A stretch of 64,000 bases of DNA from Blattamonas nauphoetae (lineage: Eukaryota; Preaxostyla; Oxymonadida). Position numbers and translations under genes: made by a program. Below the pieces are notes generated by a model. That model did not search any database. It was given only the letters and a program-made list of their open reading frames with translations, and had not been told where the DNA came from. The stretch is from NCBI GenBank assembly GCA_033064195.1, contig JARBJD010000002.1, forward strand, positions 682,001-746,000, in the 5' to 3' direction. Below are positions 46,601 through 58,149 of this stretch, in pieces (the first letter of the stretch is position 1; every line of letters begins with the position of its first letter).

Positions 46601-46829
46601 CCCGAATCTTCAGGAGGAGGAAGAAGGTGAAGAAGCCCAATCAGATGAGCCTTCGTTTCAGGAACTGGAGGACGGAACTGTTGAAGTCGTTGCTCCTGTC
46701 ATCCAAGATCCTGACCAAGACGATATTCACCACAGAGAAGTCGATCTCTCCGATGTCAACGAACAAACTACTCTTGTTGAGCCAACAGAGAAAGTTTCAG
46801 ATGAGACCACCAAAGATCATGAAGACTGA
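43631..46829 (+). CDS. SEL1L/HRD3-like ER-associated degradation protein
   Basis: Predicted ER-lumenal Sel1-repeat protein with one C-terminal membrane helix. A first exon gives a hydrophobic signal-like start (MLLFCFTTIVSVHCIL). Repeats: ASQGYVPAQRMAGFFHGTGL, KYNTDAMKSLAYHYSDGIHE, EARGTLGIMHLYGLGIEQSI, YLYGLLDILAPPPLHQNIVE and VDYLLQAVRLGSQPAHILLG. The C-terminal part carries a charged RKRMRRMERDRK segment, Cys residues (KCPRGSECF), the membrane helix STLILIASVILFFISALIII and an acidic tail. Known SEL1L/HRD3 works with the HRD1 ubiquitin ligase. Introns occur in the 5' part (last near 43974-44024), and exon borders before 43870 are not fixed. The large exon, 44025-46829, has no intron. Confidence 0.75.
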
Positions 46830-46978
46830 AGACGGTCATAGTTTCTTTTGCGTTTGTGTGTTCACAAAAATCATTTCACGGAATCATATTTTCATGTTGA
46901 ATTACCTCTTTTCTGTTCAGCATGTCAATGAAGATAATCGTAGGTGAAGTGAGAAAATGAAGAGAATGACAGCCCCAG

Positions 46979-49900
46979 CTAGTCATCTGTATCAATTAAT
47001 TCAACATCATCAGAAGAAGCGTCTGGTGATGGTTCATCCTGTTCATCTGTACTCTCAGAATATCTCTTCTTCCCTTTTTTCTTTGGTTTTGGTTTAGGTG
47101 CTTCTCTTCTCTTTCCTCCTTTCTTTCTTCCTTTTTTGGCGACACCTGGAAGGATATCTAGGTTCTGAGCGAGTCCGGTATTTTCACCAAGAACATCAAC
47201 AAGCATCTCTTCATCTCGTTCCTGAGCCTTCATTCTGTTTCGGGCTGCTTCTCGACGATTCAGATGGTCCATTTCTGCTTTTCCATCCCAAGCCTCCCCA
47301 CCAAGTTGAGCGACATACCCCGAAAGCCGTTCAACCGATCGGTCGATAATATCCAGTCGCTCGTCTGCGTTGGAACGAATGACTTTGCGACATTTCATTG
47401 CGACTGACCTCATAGTTTCTGCAAACGGTTTGTTGTTTTGGGCAACAGAGAAAATAAGTGTTGGGTGATTCAGAGCAGTTGTGATTGATCGGGACGAGCG
47501 ATCTCCAAATGTGAGAAGATTGAGTACAACTGCGAAGAGATGAAGTGAACGTGCTGTGGATGACGACGATCGATGTTGGACGGTGCTTGGCATCGGAGTG
47601 GGAGTTGGACTGGGTTCAAGAACTTCTGGTTTGTTTTCAACTTCGAGCGGTTCCTCGTTCTTGGCTTCGTCGACTTCGTTGATAGTTTCGAGTGGTGCAG
47701 CTTCCTCCTTCCCATGACGATGAGAACAGACTCTGATTGCCCTCATCATCCTGTCTGACACAGCTTCAACCTGTCTTTCATTGAGATTTGCTTTGGAGAT
47801 CAAAAGCTCGGCAATTGCGGTGAACTCCGATATTGACAAACCCAAAAAGAAGGTGGGCTCGATGTGTTTGGGGAAAGACGTGAGCACAACTTCGGTGACG
47901 GATCGTGCTCGCGATGGGGCACTTTGGTCCCCATCGTCTTCATTTGCAGCCTCAGTTTTTCCATGTGGATTCTCCTCATTATCCGCATTGGCTTTCATAT
48001 ACGATCCGAGGACTAGCGAAACTAGTGTCTCTGACAACATGTTGTACAAGGCACCTGGCTCTCTCCCAATTGAATCGATCAGGAGTTGGGAGAGCGAGAT
48101 AAGGCGAGTCTCGTTTCTGACACGATCCGTTTTGGATTCCTCTCCATTCTGGTCAGTTGGAGTAGGTGTGTAGTTCTCAAGCTGTGAGCGTTGAGTGTAT
48201 CGCTTGAAACAGAGAGCGACAAACACAAAATGTGACCGAAGCTTAATCATTCCACTTGTTGTTAAAGCAACAACAGATGAAAGAGCTGAACGACGAACAG
48301 ATGAATTTTCATCATGAATTCTGATGCAGAGAAGACGAGAAAAGGCTGATGCCAGAGATGGATATCGTGTGAAGATATCAACACAAGCAATTGCTAATGT
48401 TCCACGTGTGAGTGGGGATGCGGAGTCTTGTAGGAGTGTGAAGAGGAGCTGCATGTTCACTGAGGCATATTGGTAGTCAAGGAGCATGAAAGACACAAGA
48501 GACTGAACAGAAACAGCTGAGAGGAGCGATGATCCAGAGACATGCTGAAAATGGTTGGATTGTTGCGATGAGGGAGGTCCGTTGAGTTCATCAATGTTTT
48601 CTTCAGACTTCTCATCCTCGGCAGGAATCATCATGTCCAAAGAGCCTTCCCGAAGACACAACCAGTGAATCAAGCCGCCAAAAGCAGACAGAATTTTGAA
48701 CGAGAGAGAATCCGGTGGACTTGACAGCATCGATGCTTGCGACTGATATGCTGTCATCTGAACGTGAATAGTTTCTTCCAGCCCCGACTTCGATGCTTCT
48801 CCGGCATCTTTCTTCTCACCTTGAGATTCCGGAGAGTGTTGTGAGTGAACTGTGCTCCGACGGGTGATCATCGCAGGCTTGCTGGGCGATGATGAAGCCA
48901 TTCCGGAAATGCCCTCTTCGAGATTTTCGAATTGATCCAGATAATCCGTATCGTCTTCATTCTCAGAGAGAACTGGTTCATCTGAATCAAACTCATTCTC
49001 GTAATCGTTGTGCTTCTTCCCTTTTCGTCCTTTCACCTTCTTTCCTTTCTTCGCGAGTGCTTTTGACTGTGATTTGGGCTTCCCTTTCTTTTTCTTTGAT
49101 GATGAACCTTGTGTTGATCCGGCTGGTTCATCGAGGACACTGACCGATGTCATTTCAGCTGCCAAGGATGAATTCTTGTTGGAATTTTTCTCTTTGCGCT
49201 CTCTCCACCAAGCATCTTCAAGACTGATTCGACTAATGACAAAGACAAATCGGCTCAAACAAGATGAACCCGAGAGACTCACACCAGATCCCACAGGGAA
49301 TGGAGGAGGAGAAGCTGATCCTCTTGAATCCGTTGTTGTTTGTGGGAAATTGACACTTGTGTGAGTATCTTTGATCACTGCTTTGCTCCAAGTTGGGATG
49401 AACATTCCAAATAGGAATGATGGATCAGCACAGCAGACAAAGACACATTCAACAGCTGCATGAGCAATGGTGTGCCATTCAGCAGATGCGAACGTGTTCA
49501 ACTGACCAGCACAGAGAGATAAAATGGCAAAGAGCGGAGCAAAGAGGGGGTGAACAGGAGGAAGCAAGGTGACCAAGGTTGGATTGTGCATGAAGCATTT
49601 TGTGACGAGCTTAATCGCAACAGAGGCTGCCAATGATGTGATGGGGGGATGATGAAGTGCATTGGAGATGATGTCAATGATAATCGGGAAATGATGTTGG
49701 ACGGACTCGATGGGATTCAGCGACGGAACAAACGGGAGAACCATCGACAGCGCGTGGAGAGCAGAAATGTATGTTGGAGGTGTCTGCATGTCGTCCGTTT
49801 GTGCAGAATAAGAGAGATTCACTGCACTCCACATGCCTTCGATGACAACATCAGCGAATTCACCGTCTTTGGCCATCTGTTGAAATATGATCTCAACCCC

Positions 49901-52900
49901 AACGAGCATGGACGACGAATGAACTGACTGAGTTGGCTGAGAGAAAGGAAGTAAAGGAGACGCTTGGGATGATCCGAACGGAGATTTGAGTTGTGATGAA
50001 CCTTGCTCAGATTGCTCGTTCGTTTTTTGTGTCCACATCTCATCCAATCTGAGCAGGTGTCCACTTAGGCCGACGAGTTGGACCGCAACGTTCGCCTTTT
50101 CCAACTTGTCATTCTTTTCTTTCAGTCGATTGAGTCCTAACAGTTCGCGGAAGAAATCAAAACAGGACTCTTTCAAAACTTTGTCTGGAGACCATATCAA
50201 CCCAGAGAGGCCAGGAAGAAGAACTGTCTCGAAAGTGTCGAAGTGAAAATGCTGAACGAGCGTGCAGAATGAGATTGCATTTGTGACGTCGGTGTTGACC
50301 TTCGACTTGATGAGATGGAGAACGAGAGGAAAGCCCTTAGTTTCGACTGTGTTGATGAAGGTCGACGCAGAGACCAAATATTCCTTTGCGATGATCCGTC
50401 GTTTCTGTTGGACTTGATCCACAGTGAGTTGTTGCTGAAGGGCCTCGATGGACACTTCACCCGAGTCAGTTGCTTCTTGTGTCTTCTCAGCGTCTTGCGA
50501 GTCAAGTGGGCTTCGAAGGAGATTGTCATCATCTGCTCCGTCCTCGTCCATTTGCGTTCCGAGAGGAGCGATGGTCAATCGACGGCCTCGTCGGATGGAC
50601 GGTGATAATATTGGCTCGTCCAATGGGTTTGATTCTTCTGTGTCGAGAGGCTTTTGGTTCGAGTCATCAGCATCAACGACAGAGGGAATGTGGATTGTTG
50701 GCTGTTCCATGGCCACACCTGGTGGGATAGTGTTTGGTTCTTCTTCAGTCCGTGACTCCCTCTCTGAGAGTCTGGTTTTGATCTCTGCCTCAATGATTGA
50801 GCGCTCCTCAGCCTCTTTCTCCTCCATCAAGATCAATTGACGAAGTTGCCGTGAAAAGGTTGTGGCGCTAAGTTTTGGGTTGTACGGGTTGAATTCGACG
50901 AGGCTCTGAAGAAGTTGAACAGCTGCACGCCGAACGACGCTTCCCTTGTCTGAAAGTCGTGACACGGCAAGTGCAGCAGCGAGATTGTGAAATCGCAGTG
51001 GGAGGCATTGCGACGATGTGAGATCAGTCCAGCAATGAAGAGTTCGTGCACGCGTGAAAGCAGCGACATCGTTGATTCGTTCAGAGAGGATCTGGAAGAA
51101 CGAATCCAGAGAGAGATTGAGTTGGTCGAGATCGAGAGCTGGCTGTCCTTGCCCTCGAGAATCAGACATGGTGGAGTGGAGTGTTGTCGACAGGTTGACA
51201 GAAAACGAGTGCCCGGGTTTGCGTGTCTGGGAATGATTGAGACTCCCTTCTGGTTTCTCTGCTTCCGACTGTTGCTGCGGATTGTCCTTTGACATCTCGG
51301 AGATCATGACAACCAACGTTTTGATGAGTTCCGCACACATTTCCACGATGCCACTTCGAACGTGATGAGACGGCGCGCCCAGGTTGGGGATGATTTCACT
51401 GCTCCTCTTGAGCATGGTCATCGGGCACCCTTTTGCCATTTCGCACAGGAAGAGTCCGATATTTTTGGATCCCAAATCTGACGCTTGATGTGTCGGCTTT
51501 TCGGCGACAGGTTCGGCATCGTCTTCGGGTTTGGGAACGGCGTCATCTGTGTCTTTTGGTAGTCGTGTTTTCTCAGGATCCCCAGATCCAAATCCATCTG
51601 GCATACTCAACAGTTCATCTATGAGAGCTTCTGAAAGCATGATGTGTGAAGAACTGGATGATGGCCTCGGGAAAACACTGTTTGAAGAGAGGAGGTCCAC
51701 TGTCGCCTTTGCCTTTCTTTTCGTGACCTTCTTTTTCTTCTTTGGGATATCCAAATCAGATTCTGAATCGTCATCGATGAAAGAATCATCGAGATCATCT
51801 TTGTCTTGTGTTGTTTGAGTTTTTTTCCCTTTGAATGTTGGGAGCCCTCTGCGGATAGTCCATTCTCGTTCGTCCGTTTCACTTATTTCTCGGAGGAGCC
51901 CAGGTGCATGTTCGTGTTTGAAGAGAAGAGTAATGAGAGAGGAGCGGATAAATGGAACCATTGAATCGCATTGTGTGTGAAGGGTACAAACAAGTCCAAT
52001 CGCAGCAGCTTTAACTCTTCCTTTCCGCAGCATAGCAGGTGAAGCAAAACATCTGAGGGGAATATTGAAAGCGCAGCGGATTAGTGAATCTTCGACGACT
52101 GAGTCACGGATGCCCAATGTCGATGGTGCGCGGGAAGGGGCTGATATTGATCCAGAAAATGTCCCACCCTGAGTATTGGACACTCTTTCCCACAATGCTT
52201 CGCCAATTGAGTCGATCTGAAAAACTTCTCGAAGAGAATCACAGATTCTCACAAAATGCCTGTCGGACCATTCAAAAGACTCTAGTTGTGCTGATGCATG
52301 TTTATTTTTTTCTTTAGTCCCTGGGAGGGACAATGCGAAGCGAGATTGGTCGAAATCATCAAACGAGCGTTCATTGAGTTCAGAAAGGAGGTAGACAATT
52401 GCTTTCAATGTATTTCGGAGGATACGCGATTGTTTGAGGTGAGAATCATCAAAAACTGCTCCTGCTGATGAATGTTGAGGGGATGATGGGGGAGACATGA
52501 GTTGGTCGAGAGAACTTGCTCGTTGTTGGATGAAGCGAAGAATCGAGTGAGTCAGACTAACAAGGCTATTATGAAGGATTTCCGTCACTTGGTTCTTCAT
52601 TCTATTGTCGAGTTGGTTGAAATTATCGCTGCTGAGAATAAAGAACATCGGTTCAAAGATGGAATGATTCAGGAAGGCATGTGCCCCTTCTTCGTTAAGA
52701 ACACCTACAAGTAAGAAAAAATTGAAAGAAAATGAAGAAAAGATGTTGATTCTAACTTTCCACATCATCAAGTTGATTCGAAAAATCATGTAGTGATGAA
52801 AATGAGATTTGATTTTCAACTCGAAACACAGAATCATCAGTTTCATTGAGAAGTGCATCTCTTGTCATAGGAATGATAAACTCCTCATCGTACGTTTCAA

Positions 52901-52907
52901 AATTCAT
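46979..52907 (-). CDS. NCAPD2: Condensin complex subunit D2 (CND1/Ycs4)
   Basis: About 1958 residues: an exon 52757-52907 (starting MNFETYDEEFIIPMTRDAL), a 52-nt intron, and one very long exon to 46979. HEAT-repeat text fits the family: FLCEMAKGCPMTMLKRSSEI, DVAAFTRARTLHCWTDLTSS, SRLSDKGSVVRRAAVQLLQS, EFNPYNPKLSAT and LTRGTLAIACVDIFTRYPSL, RIHDENSSVRRSALSSVVAL, PGALYNMLSETLVSLVLG (family: RLSDKSVLVRKNAIQLL, RDESPSVRKTAVTV, NAIYNLLPDII). The protein is longer than the human one (about 1400) owing to inserted low-complexity acidic and Ser/Lys stretches, including KKKKKVTKRKAKATVDLL and a basic-acidic tail. Condensin compacts mitotic chromosomes. It ends tail to tail with the SEL1L-like gene. 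Confidence 0.9.
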
Positions 52908-52947
52908 AGATGAACTGTAATACAATCTGGATTAGAGGAGATTGAAA

Positions 52948-53328
52948 ATCAGTTGGTTTCGATGGGTCGGCAAATTAAAATGAACACGAAGAAAGGGGAG
53001 ATCATCATTCCACCAAGTATTTTATCCACAGTATGCTCTATTTCCTTCTCAGATTACTCATATTATCCCAACTTCATCAGAAAAGCATAGCAACAAGTGA
53101 AGTGATTCACCTTTCCCGGAAACTGAAAACAGACAGAAACTGGAGGATCAGAATTCTCTTCTCCAAAGTGTCACTTCACTAATTGCTATGCTTTTCTGAT
53201 GAAGTTGGGATAATATGAGTAATCTGAGAAGGAAATAGAGCATACTGTGGATAAAATACTTGGTGGAATGATGATCTCCCCTTTCTTCGTGTTCATTTTA
53301 ATTTGCCGACCCATCGAAACCAACTGAT
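52948..53328. repeat. Perfect 146-bp inverted repeat with short loop
   Basis: Arms 52948-53093 and 53183-53328 are exact reverse complements over 146 bp (positions sum to 106276). With two mismatches they extend inward to 53105 and 53171, giving a 65-bp loop. The repeat fills the gap between the NCAPD2 start codon and the ODR-4-like stop codon. The right arm can be read as part of a short ORF and the left arm mirrors it. No RNA family is recognised, and no target-site duplication is evident at the ends. Confidence 0.9.
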
Positions 53329-53400
53329 GTGGTTTCAAAAGAGTTCTTGAGGGGCGGTCATTATGCTTGAATCCAAAATTGCAGAAATGGTTTTGAATAT

Positions 53401-54958
53401 TTATAAAATCGATTTTTTCTTCAAATAAAAGAACACTCCACAACAGATAGCGGCAATTCCCGTCACACTTCCAGCAACAATCCCGATCAACTTTCCTGGA
53501 CAAGAGGAATGTTAAAGAATCGTGAAACCTTTTCCAGTATGTTCTGATGCTGGGTCTTGTTTTGTTTTAGATTTTCTTTGAGATGTATCACGAGTTTCAG
53601 CTTTATCTTTGCTTGGTTCCGATTGTTGTGGTTTCTGTTTGTTTTGTTTTTTGGTGGTGTCCTTTTTGGACGATTCGTTTTGGAGGAGAGTCAACGGTGT
53701 CGGCTCACCAAATCGCTGACGCGTTGTGGAAGAGGAATGCGAAAACGGCATGATTGGATGGTCAGCGAGAAAGGGGCTCGGATTGAAGGATGGGTCGAAG
53801 GAGAGACCGGAAGGGGTGTCGACACCAACAAAGGCAAGTGGAACGGAGGTCGGCGAACTTGGAGTGACGAAGAATCGACGAGGGAGAGCATCCAACTCTG
53901 AGAGAGATGAAGAGGGAGGCGAGCAAACGGCATGTTCTGGCTGTGTGGAGCAAGGCCTTCAGACTGCGTGTGATGTCGATTTTGAAGAGTTCAGTGATTT
54001 CGGGGATCGAGAGAGTTTGTGAGGAGAGAACAATCGATCGAAGGGGGAGGATAAACGAGTTTTCAGTTGATGATGTTGCTGGGACTGTCACGAGAGAAAA
54101 GGGCAAACCTTGAGGGACGCAGCATCGGTAGTGTGTGGGCATCGTTGTTTCTTGAACTTCTTGTTTTCCTTTTCCGCCTTTCTTTTTCCCACTTGTCTCT
54201 CCCTTTGATGCTTTGGGGGGAGGAACGGTAAGAGTGAAGCCATCCAATGTCAGAGCAGACTCATAAGACGAGATGAGGTGCTCACGAACAGGATTTTCGA
54301 GTGAAGTGGAGATTAAGAGCGGAAAGATGGTATCAACAAGACTCAATTTACTCAACAAGTCACGAGTTTTGAGTTCCTCCTGCTGAGGGTGTGCTTGAGA
54401 AGACGAGAAGTGATACGACGACGAGCTGATGAAGATGAGGGAATGGAAGGCGTACCTCTGGATATCATCATTGCAAAACACAAGTGATGGAGGACTATTA
54501 CGTGGCTAATGAAAATGGATTGTGAAAAGGTGTTCCAAAAAAAGAAAAAACAGACTGATTTGATCAGAGCAAGAACTTCTTGAATTTGTTTTTGCATCAA
54601 TTGATTTGCCAAAAATGCATCTACAACTGACTCTTTTGCTGAGAATACATATAGCCCAACAATTGACAGGGAACATGTAACGAGATTTTCGAGTGGTTCA
54701 AGTTGAGACTTCACTACAGATGAGGTCAGCGATTTGAGATTATCTAGAGCAAGAACACCTAAACAACATACGGATATTGTGAAAAATAGGAAATAGGAAA
54801 CCCAAAGAGTGTGTAAAAGGTAGAAAAGAGTAAATGTTGCGTGTGCCCTGATCTTCTGTTTGACCAAGTAAAAGTCCAGGATAAATCAGAGTATCATCCT
54901 TACAATAAGAATGTATCTTTGACAATAATTCTTTGTCAAAGATAACTGTCCTTTTCAT
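53401..54958 (-). CDS. ODR-4-like ER membrane protein
   Basis: Intron-rich gene with a membrane anchor at the C-terminus. N-terminus MKRTVIFDKELLSKIHSYC and YPGLLLGQ resemble ODR-4/ODR4 (MGRTYIVEE...VSGLLIGQ). Next: LENLVTCSLSIVGLYVFSAK (family: MLPGGLLVLGVFIIT), then AYHSL and RDLLSKLSLVDTIFPLLIST, and after an intron the segment PFSLVTVPATSSTENSFILP. The next coding block ends SIPEITELFKIDITRSLKAL (family: EEIRDHFMEMLD). A Lys/Gln/Ser-rich linker, then GKLIGIVAGSVTGIAAICCG and VFFYLKKKSIL, form the tail anchor. Introns of 31 and 33 nt near 53900 and 53500 are needed. ODR4 is known in GPCR trafficking and as a UFSP2 partner; the name is based on layout. Confidence 0.6.
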
Positions 54959-55228
54959 TGGATTGATATTATGGTGATTATTTGTCGTGTCACTCCATTT
55001 AGTCGAATGACAATCTGATTACGCGCATCCACCATCCACTATCTCCAGATTATTTGTGTTGATACTCTCGTATCTCCATGAAACGACTCAGAAACGAAGT
55101 CTGAAGTTGTTCTTTGATCACGAGATGAGGTGTGTTCTCAGAACAAAATGATGTTTTTGACAACGTTAGGCAGAGAAACATGTGCCATCGTGCTCAGATT
55201 CAAGGCGAAGTGCGAATAATGTCCTCGA
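54959..55228. other. Intergenic gap, nothing recognised
   Basis: 270 bp between the ODR-4-like start codon and the eL39 stop codon, both on the minus strand. It must carry the ODR-4-like promoter and eL39 3' end. No convincing ORF or RNA gene. Confidence 0.45.
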
Positions 55229-55508
55229 TTACAGGTTGAGCTTGGTTCTTCTCCAGTGGTGGCGTTTGGCGTTGTAACTGGAGGAAGAAGATGATAGAAC
55301 AAGCAAGAGTTGAACATCATCAAAAAATAGAGGAAAATACCGGATTTTGGTGTCCTTCTTCAGTCTGAACCAGTTAGGGAGTGGACGGTTCTGATGGCGC
55401 AGTTTGGCCATTTTCATCTTGATTGAGTGGGTCTTGAGGGATGGCTAGAGAAGGGAGAGTATAACGTGCGTAAGAAAACGAGTTGAGAAGAGTGAATGAA
55501 TAAACCAT
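55229..55508 (-). CDS. RPL39: Ribosomal protein eL39
   Basis: 51-residue protein from three exons: 55506-55508 (only the ATG), 55341-55444 and 55229-55277. The total of 156 nt is exactly 52 codons with the stop. The product reads [51 protein letters not shown], matching eL39 ([32 protein letters not shown]). The first intron, 55445-55505, follows the initiator ATG directly. The second, 55278-55340, lies in the KIR/YNAK region. It sits at the exit tunnel of the large ribosomal subunit. The start codon is only 35 bp from that of the SAPS gene. Confidence 0.93.
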
Positions 55509-55543
55509 GTTTTTGTTAGTGTCAGTACTCACAAAATGGGCCA
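55509..55543. promoter_or_regulatory. 35-bp gap between divergent eL39 and SAPS start codons
   Basis: The two ATGs are 35 bp apart, so the promoters and both 5' leaders overlap each other's region, and part of the eL39 control may lie in its first intron. No TATA-like element is evident. Confidence 0.5.
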
Positions 55544-58046
55544 ATGTTCAGTCATCCTTTTCTCAATGCTGGGTGGACACCAAGCGAAATCCCCGCAATG
55601 ATCGAGAGAGGTGAACCTCTTGAAGCCATTTTGAAAGATCCAACTATTTTAAGTAGTTTTCGGGCGAATGATACCCAGCTCCTCTACTAGTCTGAATATC
55701 CGCTTAATTAAAATACATACCTCCTCCATCATCAACTCTTTATGTTTATTCTCCATCTTTAAGTCTCTTTCAACCCGAACAACTCGATTTACTCATCAAA
55801 TACGTCACAGTCCCTTCTCCAGAAGATGCCCCCAACATCCTTCGCTATCAGATTCCATTCGTGGTTTTCGACATACTCACGTCAGAATCAGATGAAATTC
55901 AGCAATATTTGATCGAAGACGACCATCTCAATTCGCTCCTCTCTTTCTTTGAACAGGACACAATTTCGCCTCTCCACGGACACTACGTGTCGCATATCCT
56001 TCGAAATGTCTTGACACGTCATGGATCGGACGTCTGTTTTTCATTTATCTCATTCTTCATTCATAGCTCCTTCCTACGCTCTTGGATCGCAATTTTCCAC
56101 AAACACTACTAAAGCACCTTGACTGCCTTGCGTCTTGTGAAATTTTCGTGGACATCATGGTTCTCTATGAAACACAACAATCTCACGAAGAGATGCTTCA
56201 GGTCTGTAGATTTCCACTCAATCAATCCAGTTTGACTCGATAGTATCTCAGCGAACAAAAAGTGTTCTTAACACTCTTTAAGATTATGAAAACAACCACA
56301 GATCCATCAGTTAGTTCACATTTTTCTTTCATTTTCAATCAGATCCCGAAGAACATCGGCCAAATTGTCACAAACATCCTCTCTCACACATCTTCCACGA
56401 GTCGGACTAGTGATCTCGATATTTTATTTGGACCCGAAGAAATTGAGATATCCCTATCAATTCTCAGCCACCCTGAAGATATTATCCCATTTGGAGTCTT
56501 CATTCTCATTCTGATCGAGATCGTCTGGGAGCTGCGGATTCTGAATGAAGATGGTGAACAACCTTTGTCAATCGACGATGATCTGGATCCACCATCCTTT
56601 GTCCAGCGGATGCTCCTTGACCATCTTGATATCCTCCGTAATTGCCTTCTCTACGATTGGGCGACAAATCCTCAAAAAGCCTATTCTCTTCCTCCCTACT
56701 TCTGTGTTGGAAAGTCTGTCGGGAACTATCGCCTTAAAAGTATTGTCTTTCCTCTTTCTTATGTCTCTTCGCAAGCCATTGTTCTCCTCTCAACAATCAT
56801 CAGAAGTGGTTATGGCCTCAAAATTGACGATGCCTTCCTCTCCGCCGGAATCATCCCCATTCTTGTTGACATGTTTTTTAATCATCCATCCAATTCTGTG
56901 CTCCATTCCGAGTTGTACACGTTCTTCGAACAATGCATCATTTACCGCGGCCACAAATTGAAACAAGAGCTTGTCATCAACTCTGGCCTCGTCAGCCGCA
57001 TTGTTGACTGCCTTGTTGAGGAGGAGAAGAGGCGCCAAGCCAAAATCGATCGCGGATTGAATTTCGAAGGAAGGCGAGTCCCGCTGGAGCCGACGACGTC
57101 CATCAACGAGAACTCCCTCGCAGACGGCACGGCAGCAGCCACTCCCAATTTTGTTGACCACAGCCACCCCATTCCACCTTTTGCCGCAACAGAGCCACAC
57201 CACACACCCATCTTCCCCTCCCGCAGAGCCAGAATGGATTCCCCTCTCATCACAGACAACGCTTCACCAGATCTGCCAGATCAAATGGGAGCCCCCAGTT
57301 CCAGTCCCGATACCCTCCCCACGTCACAGCGTCTCACTTCACCGATTGATTCCACCCTCGACACCCCTCACAGCATCTCATCGAAGCCACCCACGCGGTC
57401 CCCGTCGCCCTACCCACCACTCTTCTCCCAATCACCCATCACAATTCCTCCACAGCCAGCGTATGTTGCGTATGTCCTCCATCTGGCCAGGCTTACACAA
57501 GAAATCCGGGCCGATATGGACGAGCTGAACGAGCATCTGAACTCGGTCGAACGATGGACAGAACTGTACGACAAGATTGTCCTTCCTGAAATGAAAAACC
57601 AGGAGACACAGGGCCAACCCATCTTGTACGACAACACCCTCGATATTTCATTGTTCAACCTCACTGCACCCCACACACAAGTAGTGGGCGGTGAGGTCGA
57701 CATCACACTCACCACGAATGTTTCCAGCACCGACGACCAAGATCAGCTGGATGAGTTTGACGATTTCCACGATGTGCACTTGGGGGATCAGGATGGTTTT
57801 GAGGACAACGACGACAACGACATCATGGGATTTGGGAACCAGTGCACGCGACTCGTCAGTCTGAATGTCACAGAAGGAGGAGAGGCCAAGAACGACTTTT
57901 GGGCCCAAAATCAAACCTCTCAGGTGAGTGATGAAGACTCTGATGAAGACTCCAGTTCAGAATCTGATTCAGATGACTGGGAAGATGCCGAGAAGCAAGC
58001 TAAAAAAGGAATCAGGCCCGGATTGAATAGAAATTTATATGATTAG
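55544..58046 (+). CDS. SAPS-domain protein phosphatase 6 regulatory subunit
   Basis: SIT4/PP6-associated regulatory protein (PPP6R family). Several 5' exons: MFSHPFLNAGWTPSEIPAMI, ERGEPLEAILKDPTILSSFR (human: LLDKEHVTLQELMDEDDILQ), then LLIKYVTVPSPEDAPNILRY, IPFVVFDILTSESDEIQQYL and LLSFFEQDTISPLHGHYVSH (human: YDFLDHEPPLNPLLASFF). A long exon from about 56262 has GNYRLKSIVFPLSYVSSQAI, the helix FFNHPSNSVLHSELYTFFEQ (human: FKYTWNNFLHFQVELC), then PAYVAYVLHLARLTQEIRAD and RWTELYDKIVLPEMKNQ. A Pro/Ser-rich insertion (about 57100-57420) and an acidic tail follow. It recruits the PP6 catalytic subunit and is unrelated to the PP1 gene's partners. Early introns are short. Confidence 0.85.
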
Positions 58047-58149
58047 TGTTTTTGTTTAACCATTTCATCTCTTCTTAATTCAATTTTCTTTTCGTTTCTT
58101 CAAAGCAAGCTAAACCACAGTCTTTTTTCTCAGTCCACTTTTCATCTCA

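Noticed and set aside
53186-53503. 105-codon minus-strand ORF crossing the palindrome
   Set aside because: Its 5' part is the wrong frame of the ODR-4-like membrane helix and its 3' part is the palindrome arm.
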